Of a stretch of DNA of 64,000 nt, positions 12,197 through 23,146 are shown one piece after another; positions within the stretch are counted from its first letter, which is position 1; each line of letters opens with the position of its first letter. The position numbers were made by a program, and so were the translations under genes. The notes below the pieces were generated by a model. The model was not told where the DNA came from. It saw only the letters and a list, made by a program, of their open reading frames with translations, and ran no database searches. This DNA comes from Solenopsis invicta (taxonomy: Eukaryota; Arthropoda; Insecta; Hymenoptera; Formicidae), in the NCBI RefSeq assembly GCF_016802725.1, contig NC_052673.1, forward strand, positions 3,044,037 to 3,108,036. Reading direction: 5' to 3'.

Positions 12197-12636
12197 TGTA
12201 TATATAAATGCTTGAAATCATGTTTTGTTGCCAGAAAAAAACGTTGAAAATATAATACTAAAAGAAAATAATACTATAAGAAAATATAATACTATAAGAA
12301 AATAAATCGTTCTTTTGTAGATAGACTTTCGAAAAAATGTTATTTTGGTATACTTTTATGAATTATACGTTATTATACAAATTAGGAATACAATATTAGG
12401 AAATTTAAAAATGCTCTTCTACTATCAATTCAATTAAAATTTCTCAAGAACACAAAAAATAGATTTGCCATAAAAATTTACAATGAGTGTTTTAAAAACA
12501 TTAACAAAAGTTTAATAATTTTTACATATGTTTTTACATATATTTTGTGTCCAATTTTAAGTTAATTTTATTGTAGAAGAGCATTTTTGAATTTCTGGTT
12601 TTCTTTTAATACATTTTACCAAAAAAAAATTTTTGA

Positions 12637-12703
12637 CCCGAGGAATCGAACCTGGTACCTTCAGCATAGTAGTCAAGAATCATGACCGTCCAACCACAAA
12701 GGT
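12637..12703 (-). pseudogene. tRNA-like segment (pol III B-box), left arm
   Basis: On the minus strand this block begins GACCTTTGTGGTTGG and ends with a perfect B-box-like GGTTCGATTCC followed by TCGGGTC. Its length is tRNA-like and it has an A-box-like TGGTTGGACGG, but I cannot draw a regular cloverleaf or name an anticodon. It is best taken as a tRNA-derived promoter or pseudogene. Confidence 0.5.
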
Positions 12704-13199
12704 CAATTTACGATTCTTCTTCCGTAATGGTACTACAGCTGCTAAAAGTATTTGATCTTTTTCTCAAAAATGCTTGAACAACGGGTTCTATCGCAGTAAA
12801 TGTATGAATGAATATTACAATCATATCAAATTTTATAAAATCAATGACTGGAAACCGAGTTCTTCTCGTTAACGCAATACTGAAAAATTTTCGTCGCATG
12901 GTCGGCAAATCGAGATCGGAAATTACGTATCTACAGCTGTAACGAGAGAAAAGCAGACAGCTCGAAACGTTAGAGGATAGTTGGAGAGAGAAAGGGAATG
13001 CTTGAGAGAGAAGGAAACAGAAGAGTCTTCTCCGACTCAACGGCGCGCCGTTGCTTGTACGATCACGTCATATGCTTTCTCTCTTAATCCAGCGTCAAGC
13101 GAGAAAGATGCGTGGGGAGCTCTTCTGTCTCCTTCTTTCTCAAGCGGTTTCTCTCTTTCTCGACTATCCTCTTCTGTCTCGAGTGTTCTCGCTTTCTCT

Positions 13200-13247
13200 G
13201 CAGTGTTGCCGGCTTGTCCTGTAATGAGGACAAGCCGGCAACACTGC
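13200..13247. repeat. perfect 21-bp stem hairpin
   Basis: GCAGTGTTGCCGGCTTGTCC and one more T are followed by six loop bases (GTAATG) and then the exact reverse complement. It lies at the centre of the larger palindrome, in unusually GC-rich text. Confidence 0.9.
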
Positions 13248-13339
13248 ATAGCTTAGTGAAACGATTTCAGATTTTCGTCTTGCGGAACCGAGTTGCGACG
13301 CGCGCGCGCGCGCGACGTATTACTATTCTGTTTCTCACT

Positions 13340-13384
<45 letters not shown>

Positions 13385-13688
13385 ATATATACACACACAT
13401 GAATAATTGTACGTATATTGAACATACGTTCAATTTATATGTATATATATATATTTATTTTTTTTTTTTTTTTTCCAATCTCGATTTTCCGATCATGCGA
13501 CGAAAATTTTTCAGTACTGCGTTAACGAAAGAAACTCGGTCTTTAGTCACCGATTTTATGAAATTTGATATAATTGTAATATTTATTCATACATTTACTG
13601 TGATAGAACTCATTCAAGCATTTTTGAGAAAAAGATCAACACTTTTAGCAGCTATAGTACTATTATGGAAGAAAAATTCTAAATTGAC

Positions 13689-13755
13689 CTTTGTAGTTGG
13701 ACGGTCATGATTCTTGATTACTATGCTGAAGGTTCCAGGTTCAATTCCTCGAGAC
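13689..13755 (+). pseudogene. tRNA-like segment (pol III B-box), right arm
   Basis: This is the inverted partner of the segment at 12637-12703, with B-box-like GGTTCAATTCC. It differs at several positions from the left copy, so the arms have been diverging for some time. Confidence 0.5.
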
Positions 13756-14654
13756 AAAATTTTTTTTTGCAAAATGTAGTATTGAAAAAAATCAGAAATT
13801 CAAAAATGTTCTTCTACAATTAAATTAACTTAAAATTGGACACACAGTTAAAAAATTTAACACTTTTTCTGACGTTCTTAAAACACTCATTGAAAATTTT
13901 CATGGCAAATATATCATTTGTTTTATGTTAATATCATTTGTGTTCTTGAGAAATTTTAATTTAATTGATAATACAAAAGCATTTCTAAACTTCCTAATAT
14001 TTTGGTATAATAACGTACTCAGCATAAAATATTTAAAAATGATTTACAAATTATATATGTTACTGTAAAAGCCCGAATTACGGTAAATCCTAAGATTTTC
14101 CAGTAAAACCTAAGATTTACCAACACTTAATGGTAAAAGTCCGAACAGTTCTGTAATCATCGTTCATTTCGAACTTTTACCACCATTCACTTGGTAAATC
14201 TTAGGATTTATCTCAAAGGCACGGTAAATGTTGAAAAAGACATGTCATAACGTGTTCGACGCAAATTTTATTTGTGTTATTTTTTACTATTCAAGAAGTA
14301 TTTTAAAGGTGTTTTCAAATGACTAGTTACTAAAAATTAATAAATAAAAATACCAAATGAAAATAATTTAAAATAGGTAGGGATTTTACTACTTAGTAAT
14401 ATAAATGATTAATAATTACTCTCATATGATACATACAAATGTGTAAAGTTTTGACTGATAGTTAAATGAAATAAATGCTAGACAAATATATATTTGTATA
14501 GCATAATTTATTATACATTTAATTTCTAATTAAAATCTTTAAAATATTTTATAAATAATCATCTAAATAATTTATATTTTATTTATTTTAATCTCTATAT
14601 CTGTGTCGCGCTTTCCTGCTTCCTTTCCTTTTAAAAAATATCCTTTTTCAAAAA

Positions 14655-14936
14655 TGTAAATTCGTGTAGCATCGTAAAATAAAATAGTAATTTGTTTAAC
14701 GAAGTAGAGCTTTCTAGCTATGAAATGCTTTTTTCAGAATTTCATTATCATCATTTTTTACAAAGTTTTACACTTGAAATATTTGTCTATTTTTCGGAAT
14801 CAGAATAATGTTTGATCAATTTTGTTGTTATGAAATATATAATGATAATTATCTTATTTGCTATTTAATTTTTAATAATAATAATTTGTTTATTTAGGTA
14901 GTGGTATATTACTTTTTTAATATTATATGCTATTTG

Positions 14937-14989
<53 letters not shown>

Positions 14990-16915
14990 ATAGGATGATA
15001 TTGGATATTGGATAATTGTTAGTCGGTCTTATTAATTTTGGTTATTGTCATACATATATAAGGTATATGATTCGTTATTCATTGAATTAATTATCAATTT
15101 GTAGTTTTATTGTACTTTTCTGTCAGTTCTGAGTCTTGGTTGTACGTTAATTCAATTTATATCTTGTCGCTACTACTGTCAATTCTACCATGACTACCAC
15201 AAGTCTTTTTGAAGCTATTTTTCGTAATTTACTTTCCAATTGCCTGTATCTCGTTTTTCTTTCTAGTACTAGAGCTAATAAAGCTTGCGTCAAAATCTAT
15301 ATGACTTGGGAACACGTATCACTGAGAAAACTTGCTGTCTATTTTAGACTTTTTGACATTCATTGGTCAAAAAATTAGAATTGAACATTAACTTAATTTT
15401 CTAGAATTATATAGTTCTTGGTAACTCGACTATTGTTTTCTCTTCTCGAATTAGTAGCAATGGTACTGGAATTAAAGTTTGTATGTCTTGGGAACACAAC
15501 TGGCTGAGAAATCTGACTGTCTGTTTTTAAAAGGTGCCAAAATTTATATGTGGTGTAAAGCTGATTTAAATGATTCTGTAGCTTGAGGTCACACCACTAG
15601 TGTTTTTATTCTAGATTCAGTGGTAATAAAGCTTACTAAAAATTCTGTATGTGTTGGGAACACGGGTTGTTGAGAAAATTGATTGTCTATTTTAGACATG
15701 TGACACTCGTCGATCACTAAATTGAAATTTTAATGTTATGGCATATTTCTCAGCTATTAGCACTCCCAACGTGTACAGACTTTTATTCTGGCATAATTAC
15801 CACTAAGACTAGAAAAGAAAACGATAGTCAAGCTGATACAAAGCGTATTATTATTAAAAAATTAATAAAACATTGAAATTTCAATTTAGTGATCGATGAG
15901 TATCACATGGCTAAAATAGACATTCAATTTTGTCAATAACCCGTGTTTCCAACACATACAGAATTTTAAACAAGCTTTATTACCACTAAATGTAGAATAA
16001 AAACCCTAGTGAAGTGACCACAAGCTATAGAATCATTTAAATCAGCTTTACACTACATACAAATTTTGTCACCGGATGTCAAAGGTGTCAAAAACAAATA
16101 GATTTCTCAGTCAGTTGTGTTCCCAAAACATACAAACTTTAATTTCAGTACCATTGCTACTAATTCGAGAAGAGAAAACGATAGTCAAGTTACCAAGAGC
16201 TATATAATTCTAGAAAATTAAGTTAATGTTCAATTCTAATTTTTTGACCGACGAATGTCAAAAAGTCTAAAATAGATAGCAAGTTTTCTCAGTGATACGT
16301 GTTCCCAAGTCATACAGATTTTGACGCAAGCTTTATTAGTACTAGAAAGAAAAACGAGATACAGGCAATTGGAAAGTAAATTACGAAAAATAGCTTCAAA
16401 AAGACTTGTGGTAGTCATGGTAGAATTGACAGTAGTAGCGACAAGATATAAATTGAATTAATATACAACCAAGGCTCAGAACTGACAGAAAAGTACAATA
16501 AAACTACAAATTGATAATTAATTCAATGAATAACGAATCATATACCTTATATACGTATGACAATAACCAAAATTAATAAGACCGACTAACAATTATACAA
16601 TATCGAATATTATCCTATAACAAATATATATATAATCCAAATAGCATATAATATTAAAAAAATAATATACCAATACCTAAATAAACAAATTATTATTATT
16701 AAAAATTAAATAGCAAATAAGATAATTATCATTATACACTTCATAACAACAAAATTGATCAAACATTATTCTGATTCCGAAAAATAGACAAATATTTCAA
16801 GTGTAAAACTTTGTAAAAAATTATGATAATGAAATTCTGAAAAAAGCATTTTATAGCTAGAAAGCTCTACTTCGTTAAACAAATTACTATTTTATTTTAT
16901 GATGCTACACGGATT
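14655..16915. mobile_element. large palindrome (about 1.1-kb arms), foldback-like
   Basis: The left arm (14655-15740) is the inverted copy of 15875-16915 with a spacer of about 130 bases. In the left arm an AT dinucleotide run (14940-14985) has expanded; the right arm has a short version. Each arm contains three diverged repeats about 180-200 bp apart, centred on GGGAACAC followed by CTGAGAAA-like text and TGTCTATTTTAGAC. A 60-62-codon frame (15190-15378 and its mirror 16236-16418) is present in both arms but has no recognised family. No transposase is visible, so it would be a non-autonomous foldback element or a local inverted duplication. Confidence 0.75.
14940..14985. repeat. (AT)n microsatellite
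   Basis: Uninterrupted AT dinucleotides inside the left arm of the palindrome. Confidence 0.95.
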
Positions 16916-18180
16916 TTTTGATTAATATTCATGCAGTAATTGGTTTTTTTATAATCTGAACATGATTAGATGTGTTTTCCCATATATAATGAGTTTTCAC
17001 TTCCCACAAAGCTTATCGTAACAGACTTTAGAGCTGAATAACTCATGAAACAAAGCTCCAATGGCGAATAGATAAATTAAAAGTTATTTGTAGTTGCGGG
17101 TTCTTGCTGATAAACTTGTTGTTTCTTTCCTGACCTTTCTGGTTTAAAATTTCACTTCTTTGACTGGGAACGATTACTTTCATATATGGATAATTCTGAA
17201 CATTGTCGTGATTCTAACGCTCTGTGTGCTTACCTGTGAGGAAATTTTTGTACATTACTAAGTTTCTAATCATAAAATGTTGAATTGGCTACCTTTCTTT
17301 TATTACTAAAGCTCTTAATTAAAATTTTAACCCATATAATGTCCCAAAAATAAAAAATTCTGTAAAATGTAAAGTATAAATGAGAGTGAAGACTCCGTGA
17401 ATTGTAATGTTTAATGAATGGAGGCAATTTTAGCGTACATAATATTTATGTTTAAAAAAATATTTATCTTTAAAAAAATATTTATCTTTAAAAAATATGT
17501 TTAAAAAATTTAAACGTAAATACATTAAAATGTAAATTTTATTTTAGTTTTCAGAGGGTTCAGAACATAATAATGTAAAGTACACACAAGTATATATGTA
17601 TATTGATACACATATATAGTGATTATAATAAAACGTAATAATATTTATTATTATTTTCACATTTTACATATGAAAGGACGAAAGATGGTCTACAGGACAA
17701 GAGTTATTAATGAACAATACTAATAAATATTATTACATTGCGTTATGAATACTATAAATATTAAATTATTATTATAGTTTAAAATTTTTTTTATTTTAGT
17801 ATTAAAAATGTAATGAAATTATAAATTATATTAAAAATATAAATGTTTTATGGCACACCATTTTCTTTTTCTATAGCATAAAACAATAATATATTCCGAG
17901 GCTATTATAATATTAAAAAACTAAAATTATTAACTATTGAAAATTATTAACTATTAAAATTATGTTTTCGACATAAAAGTAATTCCATATTTTTATTATG
18001 ATTTGTCATATAATTTTAATTAATTAATAAAATTCATGATTTTTATTAAATTATTAAAAAAATTTTTTTATAATATAGAAATTGTTTATATGCTATTGAA
18101 AGATTAAATGATTTGCTATAATGTTTAATTTATAATATAACATGTAAATTTGTATATTTTTCTGCAAACTTATATATACA
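16916..18180. other. AT-rich noncoding stretch
   Basis: Very AT-rich. The block TATTTATCTTTAAAAAAA is repeated in tandem near 17458-17500. No gene is seen. Confidence 0.5.
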
Positions 18181-18189
18181 CATATATAA

Positions 18190-18475
18190 CATGTATCCGA
18201 CATCGAAAAGAATTCTGGAGCGCTCGGTCCATCGACATTATCGCGCGCGAGCGAGCGGAGGGAGTGAGAGGGAAAAACTAGCTCTAGTGCATGATCTTCG
18301 AAACGAGCCGAGGCGTGACACGGCGCGCGCGACGATTCGGTCAGCGCGACATGTTTCGTGGCCAGGCGAGCGCGCGGTCGCGGGAGAAACGCGCGCACGC
18401 ACATGTCTCGGTATCACTGCGGAGATCGGAGAGAGGGGAAGGAAAGTGATGGGCCGCAAAATTACGGTAAAGTTA
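18190..18475. other. GC/CpG-rich island of unknown nature
   Basis: A sharp switch to GC-rich, CpG-dense sequence within AT-rich surroundings. Open frames on both strands look like by-products of composition: low-complexity Arg/Ala-rich text, no domain. It could be the promoter or first exon of a host gene or a transposon remnant; the sequence does not decide. A CCTAACCTAACCT run follows at about 18520. Confidence 0.35.
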
Positions 18476-18656
18476 TAGTTGACATAAACATTTTAGTGTG
18501 TGTTTAAATGTCGTCAACCTAACCTAACCTGTCCCTGTCCAAAAGAGGATATAATGCAGAGGTGTAGGATACCTATAATGACAATATAATGTCGAAAGGT
18601 TTCTGTCATCACAGACTGTTTACAGTGGTAAGCTGTACTTTTATTAATCGTTTACT

Positions 18657-19100
18657 GTCAGAGGCGTTTATCGTGAGCTGACTATCAACTCTTTCCAGGT
18701 ACACATGTGTACCAGGTACACATATATACCATCTTGAAAGGTTAATTAATTATCAGAGGCGTTTATCGTGTGCTGACTATTATTAATTAAATATCAGAGG
18801 CGTTTACCGTGGGCTGATTATTTTTAATTAATTATCAGAGGCGTTTATCGTGTGCTGACTATTATTAATTAAATATCAGAGGCGTTTACCGTGGGCTGAT
18901 TATTTTTAATTAATTATCAGAGGCGTTTATCGTGTGCTGACTATTATTAATTAAATATCAGAGGCGTTTACCGTGGGCTGATTATTTTTAATTAATTATC
19001 AGAGGCGTTTACCGTGGGCTGACTATTATTAATGAAATATCAGAGGCGTTTGCCGTGTGCTGACTATTATTAATTAGATATCAGAGGCGTTTATCGTGGG
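18657..19100 (+). repeat. 41-bp tandem repeat, about 10 copies, with dimeric higher-order pattern
   Basis: Units open CAGAGGCGTTTA and end in AT-rich TTAATTAA text. Two variants (TATCGTGTGCTGACTATTAT and TACCGTGGGCTGATTATTTT) alternate in the central copies, giving an 82-bp period. The first copy is set apart by about 55 bases containing GTACACATGTGTACC-like text. Unit identity is high, typical of a minisatellite made by unequal exchange. Confidence 0.92.
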
Positions 19101-19587
19101 CTTTAAGTTTGTATTTGCCTATCTTATAGGCAAACATAAGCAAACGAGAATAGAGAAACTATGAAAAATTTTTGCGTTTCATAAAAATGGGCGATGGGAA
19201 TGAAGGATTCATTCCATATTGCCTACAAAATATTGCCATATTCATATTTGACATGAAAATATAATTTTAGTATTATGTATTATATACATCATTTTCTAAT
19301 GAAATGGCAATAAATGTGCTAAACATTTAGTCTGACTAACGTCAATCTCTTTTTGTTACATGCAGCGAAAAGAGATAGCGTAGTGTCAAAGTGCAATGTA
19401 TATTGCCAACACATTACGTCCTTATTCAACAGCAGAAACCCAACAGGTCGGACAAAAAATTGTTTCGCATAAACTCATCCGCCTACAAAACGGCCCGAGC
19501 GTGCCTGTCGAAATATACGGTACTGAGTTGGGCAGTTTCGTTTGTTGAAAAGACAAGGATGAGTGCAGAACTCAAATGATAATGGAT

Positions 19588-19618
19588 CTAAAAATGTCGA
19601 TATTATCGACATTTTTAG
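19588..19618. repeat. 31-bp perfect palindrome
   Basis: CTAAAAATGTCGATA is followed by one base and its exact reverse complement. It may be the remains of a short TIR element. Confidence 0.85.
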
Positions 19619-19683
19619 TTCCACTTAGTAGATGGCGCAGGACCGTCGGAGTTCGGCCGTCACTCCAGCATCGCCTTAAATAT

Positions 19684-19814
19684 CTAGATTTCGTGCAATT
19701 CTTTGTTCGATTCTTCGACTGTATAAAGAATTTCCTGGCACTTCTCTTATTAAAATCATTAAAATTAAGAAGAAAATTAATTACTTTTTTAAGTTACAGC
19801 TAGCATTGTGATGT

Positions 19815-19854
<40 letters not shown>

Positions 19855-20100
19855 GAGGGGAGAAAGAATTGTGTGTTGTATCAGCTTAGCGCAGCAAGCA
19901 CCTCACGATACATCCGCGCGTAACGGTGAGTGCACCGCCCCTGCGTACCATCTGTATTCGACCCGTGATATGCTAACATAATCGGCTGATATTTCAAAAT
20001 CTAAGCGTCTGATAAATTTTTGGCAAAGGAAAAGTCGTCTTAGAATTTGACCAGGAATACGTCCCTTGAAACACAACAGGTTATTCTGAATCACCCTGTA
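19684..20100 (-). repeat. dispersed repeat, copy 2 (inverted partner of 10173-10605)
   Basis: On the minus strand it opens ACAGGGTGATTCAGAATAAC at 20100. It includes a GA-rich microsatellite (19818-19860) and ends in the CGAAATCT text shared with copy 1. Confidence 0.7.
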
Positions 20101-20184
20101 TTACACAAGCGCTCATTAATGCCTTCCCCAAGAAGGTTAGGCGCGCATTAGGCGCGTTCCAGACATACACGTCGCATCTAGGTT

Positions 20185-20650
20185 TGTGACGATGCACCCC
20201 GTAACAAAAGTCTCGACGAACATCAGCCGCCGGGCCATAACCGGTGGTACCTCGGGTAGCCATTTTTAATACCCAACACAGAAACACTGCCAGAAGAGAC
20301 GCGCCGAGCCATCGCACGCGCTGAATCGGCGCGCACGCGTACTTGGAAGACACGCGGTCTTCCCTACTCCGCCGTCAAGCGCCGAAAAGATAACGGAGGC
20401 AAATGGAGTCGCTCGGTATAAATAGGGCTAGCACGCCGAGAAACGGCGACTCCGTCACCGACCAGCTTTCCGATAACGATCCGCTGCGTCTGTGACATCC
20501 CGCTCCCGAAGTCGGAACACCGGTCGAAGAGTGCTTGGCCGCGGCTACTGCTTTTCCTTCCTCACCGCACAGCGCCGCGCCTACAGCCGCGGCTGCCTAC
20601 GTCTCGGCGACCGGCGGGCGGTCCTTGCGCGCGGTGATACGCGCTTATTC
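20185..20650 (+). repeat. LTR fragment related to the intact Gypsy (solo or truncated)
   Basis: It begins TGTGACGATGCACCCC and contains GGCCGCCGGGCCATAACC-like text, a TATAAATAGG box at 20417-20426 and the CGGTCGAAG/GCTTGGCCGCGGC segment. All of these match, in opposite orientation, the LTRs at 23147-24142 and 28992-29987. No internal element sequence follows. Homology fades after about 20560, and the text ending in CACCCTGTATA at 20778 probably belongs to a different repeat. I find no target duplication. Confidence 0.75.
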
Positions 20651-20779
20651 GCAGACTTTATTAATTTTTATTTCGTTAACTATGGCAAATATTAAAAAGT
20701 GGTAAAGGACTTTTCTGCTCAGTTTTACTTGATTTATCAATCCACGAAACCACGGGCGATCGTTACCTGACACCCTGTA

Positions 20780-21430
20780 TATGTATATATATATTTACAT
20801 TTATATCTCTATTATTAATTTAAAAATTGTTTCTAAAAGTTACAATATATATAAAATATTATTTCAGACACTTGATATCAACGGAGAGATTGTTAGATTC
20901 AAAAAATCCAGCAAATATTGGGATTGGAACTTGAAATTATGCAATGAGGAATAATTCGGATGATCGGCTTTATTTAACAGTTTATATATAAAAACGATGA
21001 GACAACGCTGCTTTCGAATAAAGTTTGCTGTCAGAATATATAATATTTTTGGTTATACACTAAAAGTAATATGTACATATATATACATATACATGTAAAT
21101 ATGTACAATTAAACATGTCTTAAGTAAATATAATATAATGCAAATACATTGAATTTATTTATATCAAGCAGGAGTAGGAAAGCAATTAATTTATTATTAA
21201 AGCGTAATTATGTATGAAGAAGTCGGCTACGAATTGTTAAAAAATTATTAAAAAATGTATAACGCAAAACTCATTAAGTAATTCGCGAGAATGAAAAAAT
21301 TATCCAATGGTTGGACGCAAATTCTTAATTATGTTGGTGCTGCAACAATTCTTTAATAATAATATTTCAATTTTTGAAAGGATTGTGACATCTTGATTGA
21401 ATGCTGCCGATAAATTTATTCACATACTCC
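20780..21430. repeat. left arm of a long inverted repeat (partner 30275-32090, interrupted)
   Basis: The sequence is the reverse complement of 30275-31085 plus a few bases after 32063, including AACAATCTCTC/GAGAGATTGTT, the CGATGAGACAACGCTGC/GCAGCGTTGTCCCATCG pair and TTCAATGTATTTGCATTATA. The right arm contains two extra elements that this arm lacks, so this arm preserves both empty sites. The repeat lies outside the Tc1-like transposase copies and may be their long termini. Confidence 0.8.
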
Positions 21431-21479
21431 TAGCTCATGGAAATAAAATAATCGAATTTGCACAGTAGCATTTAAACTC

Positions 21480-22045
21480 CACAAGAAGAATAAAACAAAT
21501 GTAACTATGGATAAAAAAGTGTTTTCTTCGTCAGAAGACAGATGACCTAAGGTATGAAGACTAAATGTAGGACATTGAAATCCAAAATACATTATACACA
21601 AGACACAGTAAAAGAATTATGTTAGAATTTTGAGAGAATATAACATCTCTATTGGATTAATGAACATCATATGGTATCATTTCACATGGATACTGAGAAA
21701 TATATGGAGATTTTAGAAAATGAATTAAAACCTAATGCAAGACGTAATATCTCGGAGAGTAATATTTGACTTTCAAGATTGTAAAAGTTCGGTACGTCCT
21801 CAAGAATGATTCTGAAATGCTTTCATACCAATCTAGATTTTCAATTAGTACCTTGACCAGAAAGATTTTAATATAACTGATGTCTGGACTATAATAAAAA
21901 TATCGCGGATGACTGGTAAACTATGAATTAAAAAACCACCGAAAAATCATGTTTATTAGAAATAGAATAAACTACATACCGGATTATACACAACATTGAA
22001 TTAATTTAAGGCGGATGCAAGTACTAAAAAGTGACAAAATTAAAT
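21480..22045 (+). pseudogene. Tc1-like transposase, degenerate copy A (plus strand)
   Basis: Scattered frames on the plus strand match the minus-strand copy B at 22250-23146. These are the RLNPKY-like text near 21570, GLMNII near 21655 then MDTEKYMEILENELKPNARR near 21690, and a C-terminal PDYTQH near 21975 followed by RRMQ-like text. Many frameshifts and stops make it a pseudogene. It faces copy B tail to tail, with about 200 bases of AT-rich sequence between. Confidence 0.7.
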
Positions 22046-22234
22046 ATATGTTTCTTTGGCTTGAATCTTGTATTTTTGGGTTTGTAGATAAAGACTTCCC
22101 TATCTGCTTGAGCTGTCGTGCCAATTTCTTGAAAACATTTTACATTTCTGAAATATAAATTTGATATATAATTTTTTTCTTTTTAAAATTTTTTTTTCTT
22201 TTGATTTTTGTTACTCACTAATATGGAATCCAGT

Positions 22235-23146
22235 AACCATGATTTTGTATCACTAGTTGCATCCGTCTTGGCATTGAATTAACCAAATGTTGTGTATAAT
22301 CTGGTCTCAGTGATAAGTTATTCCACACTTGATGTACATGATTTCTAAGTGCTTCTTTGGTTCGTAATTCACCAGATTTCCATGATTTTCGCATCATAGA
22401 CCAAATATTTTCTGTCGCATTTAAATCAGGAGATTTTGGTGGCCAAGGTATTAATTGAAAATCTGAATTGTTATCTGTAAAAATTATTCCTGGACCATTC
22501 TTGAGAAATGCACCGAACTGTTGTCCTGTACAATCTTAAGAGTCGAATATTGTTTTTCGGGAAATATACGTCTTGCACTTGGTTTTAATACTTCCCCCAA
22601 AATCTCCACATATTCTTCAGCATCCATATGCGGTGTTATTTCTATGATATCCATTAATCCCATAGATGTCATACTCCCCCAAAATCCTAAAGTAATTCTT
22701 CCACTGTGTTTTGAGGGAATCACGTATTTCGGATTTAAACGCTCTGCGATATTATCTGGTTCCACTCTTCTTGGAGAGTATTTAAATATTGGCGAGCATA
22801 TTCGACTTTTTGATTTTGATGAGCTTCTGTGAGTGCAACTTTTTTTGCTGGAATATGTGAACAAATTTTAGCTGCATTTAATCGACGTCTTACAGGTCTT
22901 TCAGAAATTGGAATGTCATTATTTTGTAAAACTGTTGCAGCACTAACAAAAGGATTTTTGTCTATAAACTGAATAATTTCTTCATCCTGCTGTGGCAAAG
23001 TTTTCTTCGGTTTTGCGTTAAACTTTTTATGATCTTACAAATTTTTGTACCCTCCTTCTTCATATTTGCGAACCCATAGAGAAACCGTTTTCTTGCTGCA
23101 GCCTACTGTATCAGCAATACTCTGTCTTCCTTCTCTTGCTTGATAT
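22235..23146 (-). pseudogene. Tc1-like transposase, copy B, main part (interrupted by Gypsy)
   Basis: Minus strand. N-terminal helix-turn-helix text (ADTVGCSKKTVSLWVRKYEE, near 23060-23125) is followed by a second DNA-binding part (PQQDEEIIQFIDKNPF; RPVRRRLNAA). The IS630/Tc1-type catalytic region follows: FWGSMTSMGLMDIIEI, then VQDNSSVH carrying the second Asp, then WPPKSPDLNATENIW carrying the last acidic residue. The frame breaks near 23035 and near 22540 and ends near 22245 (RPDYTQHLVNSMPRRMQ). The first 24 or so codons lie beyond the Gypsy insertion at 29992-30059. It would cut and paste its own element at TA sites; this copy is inactive. Confidence 0.85.

Larger units (their letters stand above)
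12340..14030. mobile_element. palindromic repeat element with a tRNA-like segment in each arm
   Basis: The left arm (about 12340-12935) and right arm (about 13475-14030) are imperfect inverted copies, separated by about 530 bases that hold a perfect hairpin and AT microsatellites. Both arms contain the same tRNA-like block and both end in similar AT-rich text. No transposase is present. It may be a foldback or MITE-type element, or two SINE-like insertions in opposite orientation. Confidence 0.7.

Noticed and set aside
12637..12703. functional tRNA gene
   Set aside because: The B-box is good, but the anticodon arm and acceptor pairing are not regular, and a diverged inverted copy exists, so it is treated as tRNA-like only.
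13399..13710. 103-codon frame starting in AT repeats and its inverted partner 12708-13040
   Set aside because: The frame runs across a microsatellite and the tRNA-like block; its apparent conservation follows from the palindrome, with no domain.
15190..15378. 62-codon frame mirrored at 16236-16418
   Set aside because: It is present in both arms of the palindrome because the arms are copies. It is too short and family-less to call a gene.
18093..18478. frames on both strands in the GC-rich island
   Set aside because: Overlapping frames on both strands with Arg/Ala-rich text indicate composition, not coding.
18657..19100. CRISPR-like regular array
   Set aside because: The whole 41-bp unit is repeated with no unique spacers and the setting is eukaryotic; it is a minisatellite.
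20185..20772. complete solo LTR running to TGACA at 20772
   Set aside because: Homology to the intact LTR fades by about 20560-20650 and the last bases (TGACACCCTGTATA) look like the end of another repeat. No target duplication supports that border.
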